Source: Fidelibacterota bacterium | GTDB lineage: Bacteria; Fidelibacterota; UBA8477; JABMPR01 | Length of the DNA stretch: 32,021 nucleotides | Direction of reading: 5' to 3' | NCBI GenBank assembly: GCA_013202495.1 | Contig: JABMQQ010000171.1 | Location: 1-32,021 of the forward strand | In this document: in pieces, positions 16,128 to 25,376 of the stretch | Position numbering within the stretch: the stretch's first letter is position 1 | Layout of the letters: every line of letters starts with the position of its first letter | Program-made: the position numbers and the translations under genes | Notes under the pieces: generated by a model | What the model was told of the DNA's origin: nothing | The model's database searches: none | The model's input: only the letters and a program-made list of their open reading frames with translations

Positions 16128-19100
16128 ATGAAAAAACTATGTCGGATATCTCTGATTTTATTGATTGGGGCTCAATTTCTCTATTCAGGAACTGCAGGAA
16201 AATTGACAGGTCGGGTGACCGATCAAAGCACTGGGGAAGCCCTTATTGGAGTGAATGTCTTTCTACCAGCTACCAGTCAGGGTGGCGCAACCGATTTAGA
16301 TGGAAATTTCTACATACTTAACATCGCGCCAGGTGAATATCAACTTCGCTGTTCCATGATTGGTTATTCAGAACAGGTGATTGATGGAATCAGGATAATG
16401 ATTGATTTGACCACGACCCAGGATGTTCAGATGACGCTCAGCATTATTGAAGGAGACGTTGTCACAGTCACCGCGGACCGATCCATGATACAGGCTGATA
16501 TTACGCATGCACAGGCGAATATTAGTTCTGCCGAATTAGAAGCATTGCCCGTTGAGTCCTTCCAGGCCGCAGTCTCACTACAGGCTGGTGTGGTTGTGGA
16601 TGGTGCTGGAGCGATTCATATCAGGGGTGGACGCTCTTCTGAAGTTGCCTATTTGATCGATGGTATACCTGTGACCAACTCCTACGGTCAGAACATGGGC
16701 GTCGGCATCGAAAACAATGCGATTCAGGAACTTCAGGTCATTTCAGGAACATTTAATGCAGAATACGGCCAGGCCATGTCAGGAATTATCAATATTATTA
16801 CCAAGGATGGAAGTTTGAATGATTACTCAGGAGAGTTGAGCTACCGTTACGGTCGCTATATCTCAACGGATCCTGGAATATATCTTGGTATCATTCCAGG
16901 AGATCTGGCTTTGAAAGATGATATCGACATTACCAAAGTAGATATTTTCGGTACGAATCAAGACGTTTTTACACCCCAGGGCAGACATGATTTTCAATGG
17001 AGTATGAGTGGACCCGTACCAGGATTGTCAAAGAGCACCTCATTTTTCACCTCTGGAAGATATGAAGATTTAGCTGGTCGCCTATATGGAGTACGCCGTT
17101 TTAATACAGATTCATTTTATTGGGATAACACCAATTCCATGCCCATCGAGAATGGTGAATACTTCTCCGACTATATTGATTATGGCCAGGATGGTTGTCC
17201 TGATGAGTATGAAAATGGGACAGGTGGTTGTGCCAGTGTACCCCTTAATCTTGGCGGTGACCCCAATGGAGACAATTGGGATTTCTATCTCAATCCCAAC
17301 GGCGGAGAGGGCAATTCTATCCGTGATGGTGGCGAGTCGGGGAATGGTTTGTGGGATGGTGGCGATCGTGTATATCCTGTTGATCCCGATGTATACCTCG
17401 ATGACGCAACCGGTATCTGGTATCGTGATGTGGATGGAAACGGAGAATGGAACTCAGACGCTGATACAGATGTTGGTTTTCCAGAATTCACCTATGAAGA
17501 TATCGATGGCAACGGAGCCTTAAGTGGGGAATGGTATTTTGATGGAGATCAAAATGGTGAATGGACCAATATGCGTGGCGACAACGCCGTGGTACCTCTC
17601 TATAATTCTAAGAGTCTTAATCTACAAGGCAAGCTTACACACCGATTCTCACAAAAATTGAAACTTTCTTTAAATGTCCTTTATGGAAGTTCCCAAACCT
17701 ACAATAGCAATGCCTTAAACTGGAAGTATACTCCTGAGGGTCGAGCTACGTCCTATGGGACCAATATGAATATCGGTCTGGTCCTGCAGCATACGCTCAG
17801 CCCAGAGGCATTTTACAGTATCAAAGCATCAATCCTGGGGAATTTTGGCAGATCCTATTATGAACCTATTTATGATGTAAACTGGAATCAGCTTTTTATG
17901 TCAAACATGTTCACTATCTCAGATTTTGACATGCCCGCTGATACTTCGTATGACACCAATAATCTGGAGGATTATGAGAATGACAATAACATTCTGGATG
18001 CCTCAGTTGGTCAGAAATTTAATTTAGGTGGAATATCAAAATATCACCTTTATCGAATGACTCGCAGCCAGCTCATCAAATTTGATATGACCAACCAGGT
18101 AAATAAAATGCACCAGCTTCAGGGTGGCCTCGAATACAAATATACCAGCATTTTCCGCAGGGATTTTTCCATTATTTATGATCCTGCAGAAGGCTATTCC
18201 ACCCCGCAAATCCTGACCCCAAATGTGAGTCCCTCAACACCAACTTACAGCGAGATGATTAAACATCCGTCAGAGTTTGCAGTCTATCTCCAGGATAAAA
18301 TTGAAGTGGTAGATATGATTGTAAATGCAGGAATTCGATACGAAATATTTGATCCCGACGGTGTGACTCCCTCAGATCCTGCAGATCCTAACCCCAGGTC
18401 TCCTCTAAAATTGGTCAACAGATTCCATGATACAGATGGAGATGGTCAGATTTCAGAGGACGAAGCAATAGATACGAATGCTAAAACCCTGGAAGACCGC
18501 ATGGAGTACTGGTTCAAGGAAGCGTCTAAGAAGGTTCAGTTCAGTCCACGTCTTGCTATGGCCTATCCCATCACGGATAAAGGTGTGCTGCATTTCTCTT
18601 ATGGTCATTTTTTCCAAATTCCAAGTTACACCTATCTCTATATAAACCCTGATTTCGAAGTACCGGCTGGCGGAAGTATTGCCTCTGCAACTATGGGCAA
18701 TGCTGACCTGGAACCTCAAAAAACCGTTCAATACGAGGTTGGCTTTCAACAGCAATTTGGTGAAAATATTGGTGTGGATGTAACTGGGTTTTACAAGGAC
18801 ATCAGTAATTTATTGGGTTCCAAGATTGTCACTACCTATACAAATGAAGTTTATGGTGTATATGTCAATCGAGATTATGGAAATGTAAAAGGTATTACTG
18901 TCTCCTTAACGAAAAGACTCTCACAGGGATTCTCAGCCAACATAGACTACACTTACAGTGTGGCTGAGGGTAATGCCTCAGATCCCAGATCAGCATTCTG
19001 GGATGCTCAGAATAATCGTGATTCAGAAAAACAATTGGTTTATCTGGACTGGGATCAACGCCACACACTCAATGGTTCTGTATTGTTCAAACTACCCTTT

Positions 19101-19475
19101 AAAGTCAACCTCAGTTTCATCGGTGAGTATGGGTCAGGCTTGCCTTATACACCCACTTCTCTAAATCTGGTGGGAGGGAGCTTTGAAAATAGTGGTCGTC
19201 GACCGACCAAAATCAATGTTGATATGAGAATTTCTAAGAAATTCGCAATGCTTGGAAGGGAAATAGGGTTTACAGCCAATGTATATAACCTCCTCGATAT
19301 TCGAAATGAGGTCTCAGTTTATTCAGACACGGGTCGCTCGGGTTATTCACTCATTCCCACTTATACCACTCAAGATCCTGGCTGGAATTACAATACACTT
19401 GAAGAATATCTAAACAGACCGAGCTACTATTCGTCTCCAAGACAGATTCGAATCGGTATCTCAACCTCATTATGA
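16128..19475 (+). CDS. TonB-dependent outer-membrane receptor, cassette 2
   Basis: A 1115-residue paralogue of the cassette-1 receptor. It has a signal peptide (about 1-20), a carboxypeptidase-regulatory-like domain (about 22-108, GKLTGRVTDQSTGEALIGVN), a possible TonB box (DVVTVTADR), and a plug (about 112-230) with GAIHIRGGRSSEVAYLIDG and AEYGQAMSGIINIITKDG. The barrel ends RQIRIGISTSL; the terminal Leu is less usual than the Phe of its paralogue. Residues about 347-481 form an Asp-rich insert beginning GQDGCPDEYENG and continuing GGDPNGDNWD, the same two-Cys module found in both giant partner proteins, then further DxDGNG loops. The ribosome-binding site is weak (AAGG at 16114-16117, 10 nt before the ATG). 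The next gene starts 14 nt after this stop or overlaps it by ATGA. Confidence 0.92.
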   Translation: MKKLCRISLILLIGAQFLYSGTAGKLTGRVTDQSTGEALIGVNVFLPATSQGGATDLDGNFYILNIAPGEYQLRCSMIGYSEQVIDGIRIMIDLTTTQDVQMTLSIIEGDVVTVTADRSMIQADITHAQANISSAELEALPVESFQAAVSLQAGVVVDGAGAIHIRGGRSSEVAYLIDGIPVTNSYGQNMGVGIENNAIQELQVISGTFNAEYGQAMSGIINIITKDGSLNDYSGELSYRYGRYISTDPGIYLGIIPGDLALKDDIDITKVDIFGTNQDVFTPQGRHDFQWSMSGPVPGLSKSTSFFTSGRYEDLAGRLYGVRRFNTDSFYWDNTNSMPIENGEYFSDYIDYGQDGCPDEYENGTGGCASVPLNLGGDPNGDNWDFYLNPNGGEGNSIRDGGESGNGLWDGGDRVYPVDPDVYLDDATGIWYRDVDGNGEWNSDADTDVGFPEFTYEDIDGNGALSGEWYFDGDQNGEWTNMRGDNAVVPLYNSKSLNLQGKLTHRFSQKLKLSLNVLYGSSQTYNSNALNWKYTPEGRATSYGTNMNIGLVLQHTLSPEAFYSIKASILGNFGRSYYEPIYDVNWNQLFMSNMFTISDFDMPADTSYDTNNLEDYENDNNILDASVGQKFNLGGISKYHLYRMTRSQLIKFDMTNQVNKMHQLQGGLEYKYTSIFRRDFSIIYDPAEGYSTPQILTPNVSPSTPTYSEMIKHPSEFAVYLQDKIEVVDMIVNAGIRYEIFDPDGVTPSDPADPNPRSPLKLVNRFHDTDGDGQISEDEAIDTNAKTLEDRMEYWFKEASKKVQFSPRLAMAYPITDKGVLHFSYGHFFQIPSYTYLYINPDFEVPAGGSIASATMGNADLEPQKTVQYEVGFQQQFGENIGVDVTGFYKDISNLLGSKIVTTYTNEVYGVYVNRDYGNVKGITVSLTKRLSQGFSANIDYTYSVAEGNASDPRSAFWDAQNNRDSEKQLVYLDWDQRHTLNGSVLFKLPFKVNLSFIGEYGSGLPYTPTSLNLVGGSFENSGRRPTKINVDMRISKKFAMLGREIGFTANVYNLLDIRNEVSVYSDTGRSGYSLIPTYTTQDPGWNYNTLEEYLNRPSYYSSPRQIRIGISTSL

Positions 19476-19489
19476 GTCAAGGGCTAGCA

Positions 19490-22400
19490 ATGAAAATCAA
19501 TAAGACTTTAGTACAAATGGTGATCTTCCTGGTAGTTCCTTTTGTCCTGGAAGCGGCGAGCTCAGATAAAAATATCCACCCCAAGCCTCAAAATATGAGA
19601 AAAGTGGGTGCCCTGGGTACAGATGCCAACGGACATGGAAATCGCAGACTCGGCGTTCACAACGGAAATAAAATTCTCACCAGATTTACAAATTATGGCT
19701 CTATTGCTGATTGGAGAAACTCGCCAGGGCGTTATGATTGTGGAATCTATCCTATTGGCAGTGGACGTTCATACCTGGCTGAATTCTCACCTCTCGTGGC
19801 AGCAGAAACTCCAAATGCAAGTGGTGCTCCACTTCACATTATCAGCGAAGGTATGCCCGCAAGCTCCATAGATAAACCTACGTCAGATGACTATCTCTGG
19901 CAGTTTGAACCAATACTGGGTTATGCTAATACCAATGATTCACTGATAGCAATGAGTGATGATAGTCTTTCCTGGCCTGATAGCTGGGCAAACTTGCCTG
20001 CTGATTGGGACAATAGGTGGGCAGGTCAGTACGGTCAGTACAGTCGTGCAGATCAGGAAAGCTATTTTCATATGGATGATTTCAATAATGATGAGTTTAA
20101 ACACTACCCGGTCTTAGTTGATGATTTGATGCATACCGGAAGCATTGTACAATTAGCGAACTCTGATTCGAATAATTATGCTGTACTCACCGATATGAAT
20201 ACAACATTCAATGGTCTGGTACGTGATGTTGCACGATCCGAGGCAATAGATGTTAGAGATGGAAGACGTCCCGATGTCATTAAGGTGCTTGATGATAAGT
20301 GGTATGAAATTGAAGTTATACTAAATGATCACCAAATCCTGATAAAAACCTTTGTTGGTCGTGCCAATACCTCAGAACAAGACATGGATTATTACATCTA
20401 TGATGGTCTCAAAAGAGGTCTGGGGGTCGATGTCTCTGCCAGAGGTTATCAATGGGCACACCCTGCTGCTGAAGATATTCTGATTTTCACATACTGGATT
20501 CAGAATATCAGTTCATGGGACTATCAAAAATTCATCTTTGGGATGTATGGAGATGCAGATGTAGGTGATGATGGAGATCAACGGGATGACGATGCCTGGT
20601 TTGACACGGTCAATGATATTGTTTATCAGTGGGATCACGACCTCTGGACAGTAAATGATGGTGGATATGTCCCGGCTTATTTTGGTTGGAAGTATCTCGA
20701 ATCACCTGGAAATCCCCTGGATGACCGGGATAATGACGAAGATGGAATGATTGACGAAAGTCAGGATGATGGTATCGACAACGATGGTGATTGGGATCCC
20801 TATGTGGATGATACAGGTTCTGATGGTGTTGGTCCAAATTTTGGTGAATATCTTGGACCTGATGCAGATGGAACTGAAGGAAATGGTGTACCAGATGCAG
20901 GTGAGCCAAATTATGAGTATACTGACAATGATGAATCCGATCAGATTGGTTTGACAAGTTTTACAGCTGGCCCTTATCCTGGTATTAATCTTACCCGTGA
21001 CGCATCAGCCTGGGAACAGTTGTCACCAGGATCATTCACAGAGATTTCTCAAACAGTTGATCTGACCTTCATGTATGGATCGGCTTATTTTGAGCTGCCA
21101 CAGCAGGAGGAGCGCAAATTTGCAGTAGCACTCATTTTCGGTAACGATTATGAAGATATCTTGCGCAACTCCGAAACCATGCAACAGATTTATAATAGTG
21201 ATTATAATTTTGCAAAACCACCAAATCTCCCAAAACTCACTGTCGTTCCCGGCGATGCAAAAGTCACATTGTACTGGGATGATAAGGCTGAATACAGCCT
21301 GGATCCCATATATGGTAAAGATTTTGAAGGATATCGTATCTATCGTGCCACTGATCCTGCCTTTAATGAAGTATGGAATATTACCGATACTTACGGCAAT
21401 CAGACCTTTAACAAACCTATTGCCCAGTTTGACAAAGCAGATGGTCTGGAGGGTCCGCATCCATATGGCCTGAATGGTATTCATCTCGATATGGGAACAG
21501 ATACAGGATTGAGACATTCATGGACAGATACGACAGTTCACAACGGTCAAACATACTACTATGCTGTTGTAGCCTATGATTATGGTTTCGACTATGATTT
21601 TTACGACCGGGGTATTTCAGATGTGGAATTAAGACCACCGATCACTCCTTCTGAGTGTACCAAGAAGATCGAGATTAATGCTTCTGGTATTCCTGTTAAA
21701 TTTGGTATCAATACGGCAGTTGCAGTGCCAAACGCACCGGCAATGGCCTATATGCCACCCGAAATTGTCGCTGATGCAGCTACGACCCTGGGGACGGGAT
21801 CTCTGGAAATAGAAGTTATAGATCCTTCAAAAATTAGAAATACTGATCAGTACCAAATCACTTTTCGTGATTGGTCCGAAGACGGAATCGACAATGACTT
21901 TGATTGGCGTACCTGGACAGATGATTCCACTACCATTGTACTGAGCACAACACTACAGATGCTCATTCCACCAAATTCTGATACTTTAGTGTTCACGCTT
22001 CCCGGTGCCCATCTATTTCAGGGAATAACCGCCAGTACTCACAATTTCGTCTTTAATGGATTCAATTTTATTACTACCTTTGTCGACACACAAACCGTCA
22101 CAGAGGGCGATTCAACCTATCTCCAGTATTTTGTAGAAATCCCGGACACTACATTCACATTATTCCCCACACTGGGTTTATGGGATGGCTGGGAAGAAAT
22201 ATACGATGATATTGGTTCAGATGGTTGTAATGACGAATTCGAAACTGGAGACCCACTGAATCCTTGTTCTGAAATTGAGTTGAATCTTGGTAATGATCCA
22301 AATCAGGATAATTGGAACGAGTTCACAAATCCCAATGGGACGCAGGCCAACGCCAGGGCAGATGCCGGCGAGCCTCATTTTGACGCCAATGATGTGGATG

Positions 22401-24274
22401 AGATTCCACGTCGTACAAGCTCCTATCAGCTAACAAATCTTTCAACTGGAAACATTTTACTTTCTGATCAAAGCAATTTTTCTGGTGAAGGCCGAGGTAT
22501 GGTTACTGAGGGGTTCAAGGTGAATGTCTCAAACGATATCATTGGATTAAATGAAGCTGAAACAGGTTGGATGCGATCTGGATTGAATTATGAAATCAAT
22601 TTATATGCAGAAAAACATAATAATGTTGATCTCAAATTAGTTCCTTTCGACTATCTGTTAACCATCAACCCAACTGTCACGGATACTTCAATATTCCTGA
22701 ATAAACGTATGGCATTCAGCGTTCGAGATCTTACCAATGATCTGCCGGTTAGAATAATAGCTCAAACCCTTGCTGATACAACCCTTAGACCAGGTTCTGT
22801 GATTTACCCAACCATCCATGCAGGGGGTGATGATCGCGTAACCTGGAAAATGGTGAGTCAGTCCAAAGTTGGCAATGTGAACCGCATTGCTCAATGGGAT
22901 GATTTTACTGTTTTTGCTACATCGAGTCAGGGGTTAGGCCTCTATGATGGAGAAACCTGGGGAAATATAAAACTGGAGGCAGGTCTAATTACCACCAACA
23001 TTCTGGATATTGCTTATGACAATGCTGGTAGGATTATGCTGGGCTCGACTGGAGGACTAAGCGTCCACAACCAGTATGGCTGGGACAATTACGAAATCGA
23101 TCTGATTGTTGCGGCAGGTGGTACTGAGGAAGAAAAATTTGATTTCCTCAGTTTTGACAAAGTTCTTGAAGATCAGGATGGAATCCTCTGGTCAATTTCT
23201 GACAAAGGAATTTTTCGTTGGGATTGGCACCGTAGCCAGATTGCCGAGGTGTGGGGTGAGGACGATATCACTTATTTGAACTTTTTTAGTGGCGAATTTA
23301 ATATAGTAGGTGGCGACACACTGGTAACTGGAGTGTTGCAGGATGAATCCACAGCGATGCTTGCGCTTGATAATGGAACCATCGTGGTGGGTACTCAATC
23401 TGAAGGTATAGAGTTTTATCAACCGGCAGATAGCAGTTTCTGGTATCTGAACAAGGATAATTCAGAAATACCCACGGATAAGATCATTTCCCTGGCGACC
23501 AATCAGACCAATCTATTTATTGGGACCAAAGATAGAGGGCTGGTTATCTACAATTTTGCCATGGACAGTATTACTTACTCAAATAGAGAAAGTTTACTGG
23601 ACAGGAAGGTCAACGATATCTTGTTGGGGGCAGATGGAAAGGTTCATCTTGTTACCAAGAAAGGCTACAACATAGTAGACTTCAATGAGGTGGACACAGT
23701 CTATTCTGCTTATACAAAGGATGATGTTGCAGCATTTGGCACAAACCTCCTACAGTGTATTAATCAAACTGATGATGGAGCTATCTGGATTGGTACAGAA
23801 AACTCAGTAGCAAGATTGAAGGATGGTGTTTGGGAGAATTGGGCTCCAGAACCTGGTGATCAGTTCATTGTCAAGTCGAGAAAACCATTCTCTGCACACG
23901 ATGTTCTGACATTTTCAGCAACAGGTGGTGATATCGATGTTACTGCACCTTCAAGTCTGCTGGAGGATATCTCTGTCGTGCCCAATCCCTACGTAGTTAC
24001 AGCCTCGTGGGAGCCGCAGCACCTTTATGATTCTGGAAGGGGAATCCGTAAAATCGATTTCATTAACTTACCTCCAGAATGTACCATAAGTATTTATACC
24101 ATCAGTGGTAAGTTCGTCAATTCCATCCAGCACAACTCTGAAATATGGGATGGGGCTGAATCCTGGAATCTCCTCTCGAGAGATGGTTTGGAGATAGCCT
24201 ATGGCGTTTATCTATATCATATAGATGCGCCTGGAATTGGTAGTCATGTTAGCAAATTCGCAGTGATTAAGTAG
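19490..24274 (+). CDS. Giant secreted FN3/beta-propeller protein with variant sorting domain, cassette 2
   Basis: A 1594-residue paralogue of the cassette-1 giant protein with the same domain order. ATG 19490 is preferred: AAGGG (19479-19483) is 6 nt upstream and MKINKTLVQMVIFLVVPFV is a clean signal peptide. An in-frame ATG at 19472 overlaps the receptor stop (ATGA) but lacks a Shine-Dalgarno site. An Asp-rich region (about 407-487, DNDEDGMIDESQDDGIDND) is followed by an FN3-like domain (about 575-710, KDFEGYRIYRATDPAFNE). A short DGIDNDFDW site lies near 800, the two-Cys Asp-rich module at about 903-970 (GSDGCNDEFETG), and propeller-like repeats at about 1120-1447 (LFIGTKDRGLVIYN, IWIGTENSVARL). 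The C-terminal domain (about 1490-1594) starts VVPNPYVVTASWE and ends SKFAVIK. No catalytic motif is seen. A surface role with its receptor is inferred. Confidence 0.85.
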   Translation: MKINKTLVQMVIFLVVPFVLEAASSDKNIHPKPQNMRKVGALGTDANGHGNRRLGVHNGNKILTRFTNYGSIADWRNSPGRYDCGIYPIGSGRSYLAEFSPLVAAETPNASGAPLHIISEGMPASSIDKPTSDDYLWQFEPILGYANTNDSLIAMSDDSLSWPDSWANLPADWDNRWAGQYGQYSRADQESYFHMDDFNNDEFKHYPVLVDDLMHTGSIVQLANSDSNNYAVLTDMNTTFNGLVRDVARSEAIDVRDGRRPDVIKVLDDKWYEIEVILNDHQILIKTFVGRANTSEQDMDYYIYDGLKRGLGVDVSARGYQWAHPAAEDILIFTYWIQNISSWDYQKFIFGMYGDADVGDDGDQRDDDAWFDTVNDIVYQWDHDLWTVNDGGYVPAYFGWKYLESPGNPLDDRDNDEDGMIDESQDDGIDNDGDWDPYVDDTGSDGVGPNFGEYLGPDADGTEGNGVPDAGEPNYEYTDNDESDQIGLTSFTAGPYPGINLTRDASAWEQLSPGSFTEISQTVDLTFMYGSAYFELPQQEERKFAVALIFGNDYEDILRNSETMQQIYNSDYNFAKPPNLPKLTVVPGDAKVTLYWDDKAEYSLDPIYGKDFEGYRIYRATDPAFNEVWNITDTYGNQTFNKPIAQFDKADGLEGPHPYGLNGIHLDMGTDTGLRHSWTDTTVHNGQTYYYAVVAYDYGFDYDFYDRGISDVELRPPITPSECTKKIEINASGIPVKFGINTAVAVPNAPAMAYMPPEIVADAATTLGTGSLEIEVIDPSKIRNTDQYQITFRDWSEDGIDNDFDWRTWTDDSTTIVLSTTLQMLIPPNSDTLVFTLPGAHLFQGITASTHNFVFNGFNFITTFVDTQTVTEGDSTYLQYFVEIPDTTFTLFPTLGLWDGWEEIYDDIGSDGCNDEFETGDPLNPCSEIELNLGNDPNQDNWNEFTNPNGTQANARADAGEPHFDANDVDEIPRRTSSYQLTNLSTGNILLSDQSNFSGEGRGMVTEGFKVNVSNDIIGLNEAETGWMRSGLNYEINLYAEKHNNVDLKLVPFDYLLTINPTVTDTSIFLNKRMAFSVRDLTNDLPVRIIAQTLADTTLRPGSVIYPTIHAGGDDRVTWKMVSQSKVGNVNRIAQWDDFTVFATSSQGLGLYDGETWGNIKLEAGLITTNILDIAYDNAGRIMLGSTGGLSVHNQYGWDNYEIDLIVAAGGTEEEKFDFLSFDKVLEDQDGILWSISDKGIFRWDWHRSQIAEVWGEDDITYLNFFSGEFNIVGGDTLVTGVLQDESTAMLALDNGTIVVGTQSEGIEFYQPADSSFWYLNKDNSEIPTDKIISLATNQTNLFIGTKDRGLVIYNFAMDSITYSNRESLLDRKVNDILLGADGKVHLVTKKGYNIVDFNEVDTVYSAYTKDDVAAFGTNLLQCINQTDDGAIWIGTENSVARLKDGVWENWAPEPGDQFIVKSRKPFSAHDVLTFSATGGDIDVTAPSSLLEDISVVPNPYVVTASWEPQHLYDSGRGIRKIDFINLPPECTISIYTISGKFVNSIQHNSEIWDGAESWNLLSRDGLEIAYGVYLYHIDAPGIGSHVSKFAVIK

Positions 24275-24283
24275 GAGGTTGAT

Positions 24284-25324
24284 ATGAAACTATCAAGAAA
24301 CTCATTTCGTATAGCAATCATCTTCCTGTTAATGGCTACTACAGCACAAGCAGTCTCCAAGCGAGGTACCACAGCCGCTTCCTTCCTGGAAATTGGGATT
24401 GGAGCCCGGGGAACCTCAATGGGCAATGCTTATGTAGCCGTAGTGGATGATGTTCATTCACTATATTGGAATCCAGCTGGATTGGCACTGATGAACAAGA
24501 GCGAGGTGAGCTTTATACAGACCAATTGGTTGGCAGGCATTGGCTTTAATAATGTTTCTGCAGCCTTCCCCATGGGGAATCTGGGAACTATTGGTGTCGC
24601 CTTGACCAGCATATCTATCGAAGAAATGGATATCACCACCGTAGATCAGCCAGATGGTACTGGAGAACGTTTTGGTGCTTCAGATCTATCAGCAACTCTG
24701 GGGTGGGGTAGAAAATTCACTGATCGATTCACCTTTGGTGCCAATGTAAAATATATCGAAGAGCGTATATGGCATATGAAAGCCAGCTCTGTAGCAGTGG
24801 ATCTCGGCACCACATTTAAAACTCAGTTCAGAGATCTGAGAGTAGGTATGAGTGTTTCCAACTTTGGTGGAAAAATGCAGTTGAAGGGGGATGATACCTT
24901 AATCGAGGTTGATGTCGCTCCAGACCAGGAAGGCAACAACTCCCGTATTAATGCCCACCTTGATACGGACTACTGGTCTCTGCCTCTGACTTTTAGAGTC
25001 GGATTGGCTGCAGATGTACTGAAAATTCCCCATGGAAAACTCACCCTGGCCGTTGATGCGGCTCATCCCAATAACTATTCGGAAAGTATTAGTGTTGGAG
25101 GAGAATTCAATCTCATGGATTTAGCCTTCCTTAGAGCCGGCCAGACTTTCTATCTCGATGACGTGGATGATGATGGAAATACCCTTTCTCCCGAAGGCTT
25201 TAATGTTGGTGGAGGAGTGAATTTCCTCATAGCCCGGAACCTGCGCTTCAAGTTGGATTTGGCCTATGGTGATTGGGGAATATTAAACGATACACGTCGC
25301 TTTAGTATAAGTTTGGAATTTTAA
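24284..25324 (+). CDS. PorV/PorQ-family outer-membrane protein, cassette 2
   Basis: A 346-residue protein, the same length as its cassette-1 paralogue. It has a signal peptide (MKLSRNSFRIAIIFLLMATTA), then TTAASFLEIGIGARGTSMG and LYWNPAGLAL, the PorV-family signature, and a barrel-like remainder ending FSISLEF. AGGAGG (24273-24278) overlaps the stop of the giant-protein gene and is 5 nt before the ATG. The close coupling suggests balanced synthesis with the giant cargo. By family analogy it would deliver CTD proteins to the surface sortase. No terminator follows; the next gene starts 52 bp later on the same strand. Confidence 0.88.
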   Translation: MKLSRNSFRIAIIFLLMATTAQAVSKRGTTAASFLEIGIGARGTSMGNAYVAVVDDVHSLYWNPAGLALMNKSEVSFIQTNWLAGIGFNNVSAAFPMGNLGTIGVALTSISIEEMDITTVDQPDGTGERFGASDLSATLGWGRKFTDRFTFGANVKYIEERIWHMKASSVAVDLGTTFKTQFRDLRVGMSVSNFGGKMQLKGDDTLIEVDVAPDQEGNNSRINAHLDTDYWSLPLTFRVGLAADVLKIPHGKLTLAVDAAHPNNYSESISVGGEFNLMDLAFLRAGQTFYLDDVDDDGNTLSPEGFNVGGGVNFLIARNLRFKLDLAYGDWGILNDTRRFSISLEF

Positions 25325-25376
25325 CCAGGGTTTCTCATATTCTGATTAGTCGAATTTGAAGGAAAGAAGGAAGCCA

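Noticed and set aside
20610-20957. Histidine-rich 115-residue open frame on the minus strand
   Set aside because: It lies wholly antisense to the Asp-rich region of giant protein 2. The His richness is the mirror of repeated GAT/GGT-type codons, and there is no ribosome-binding site.
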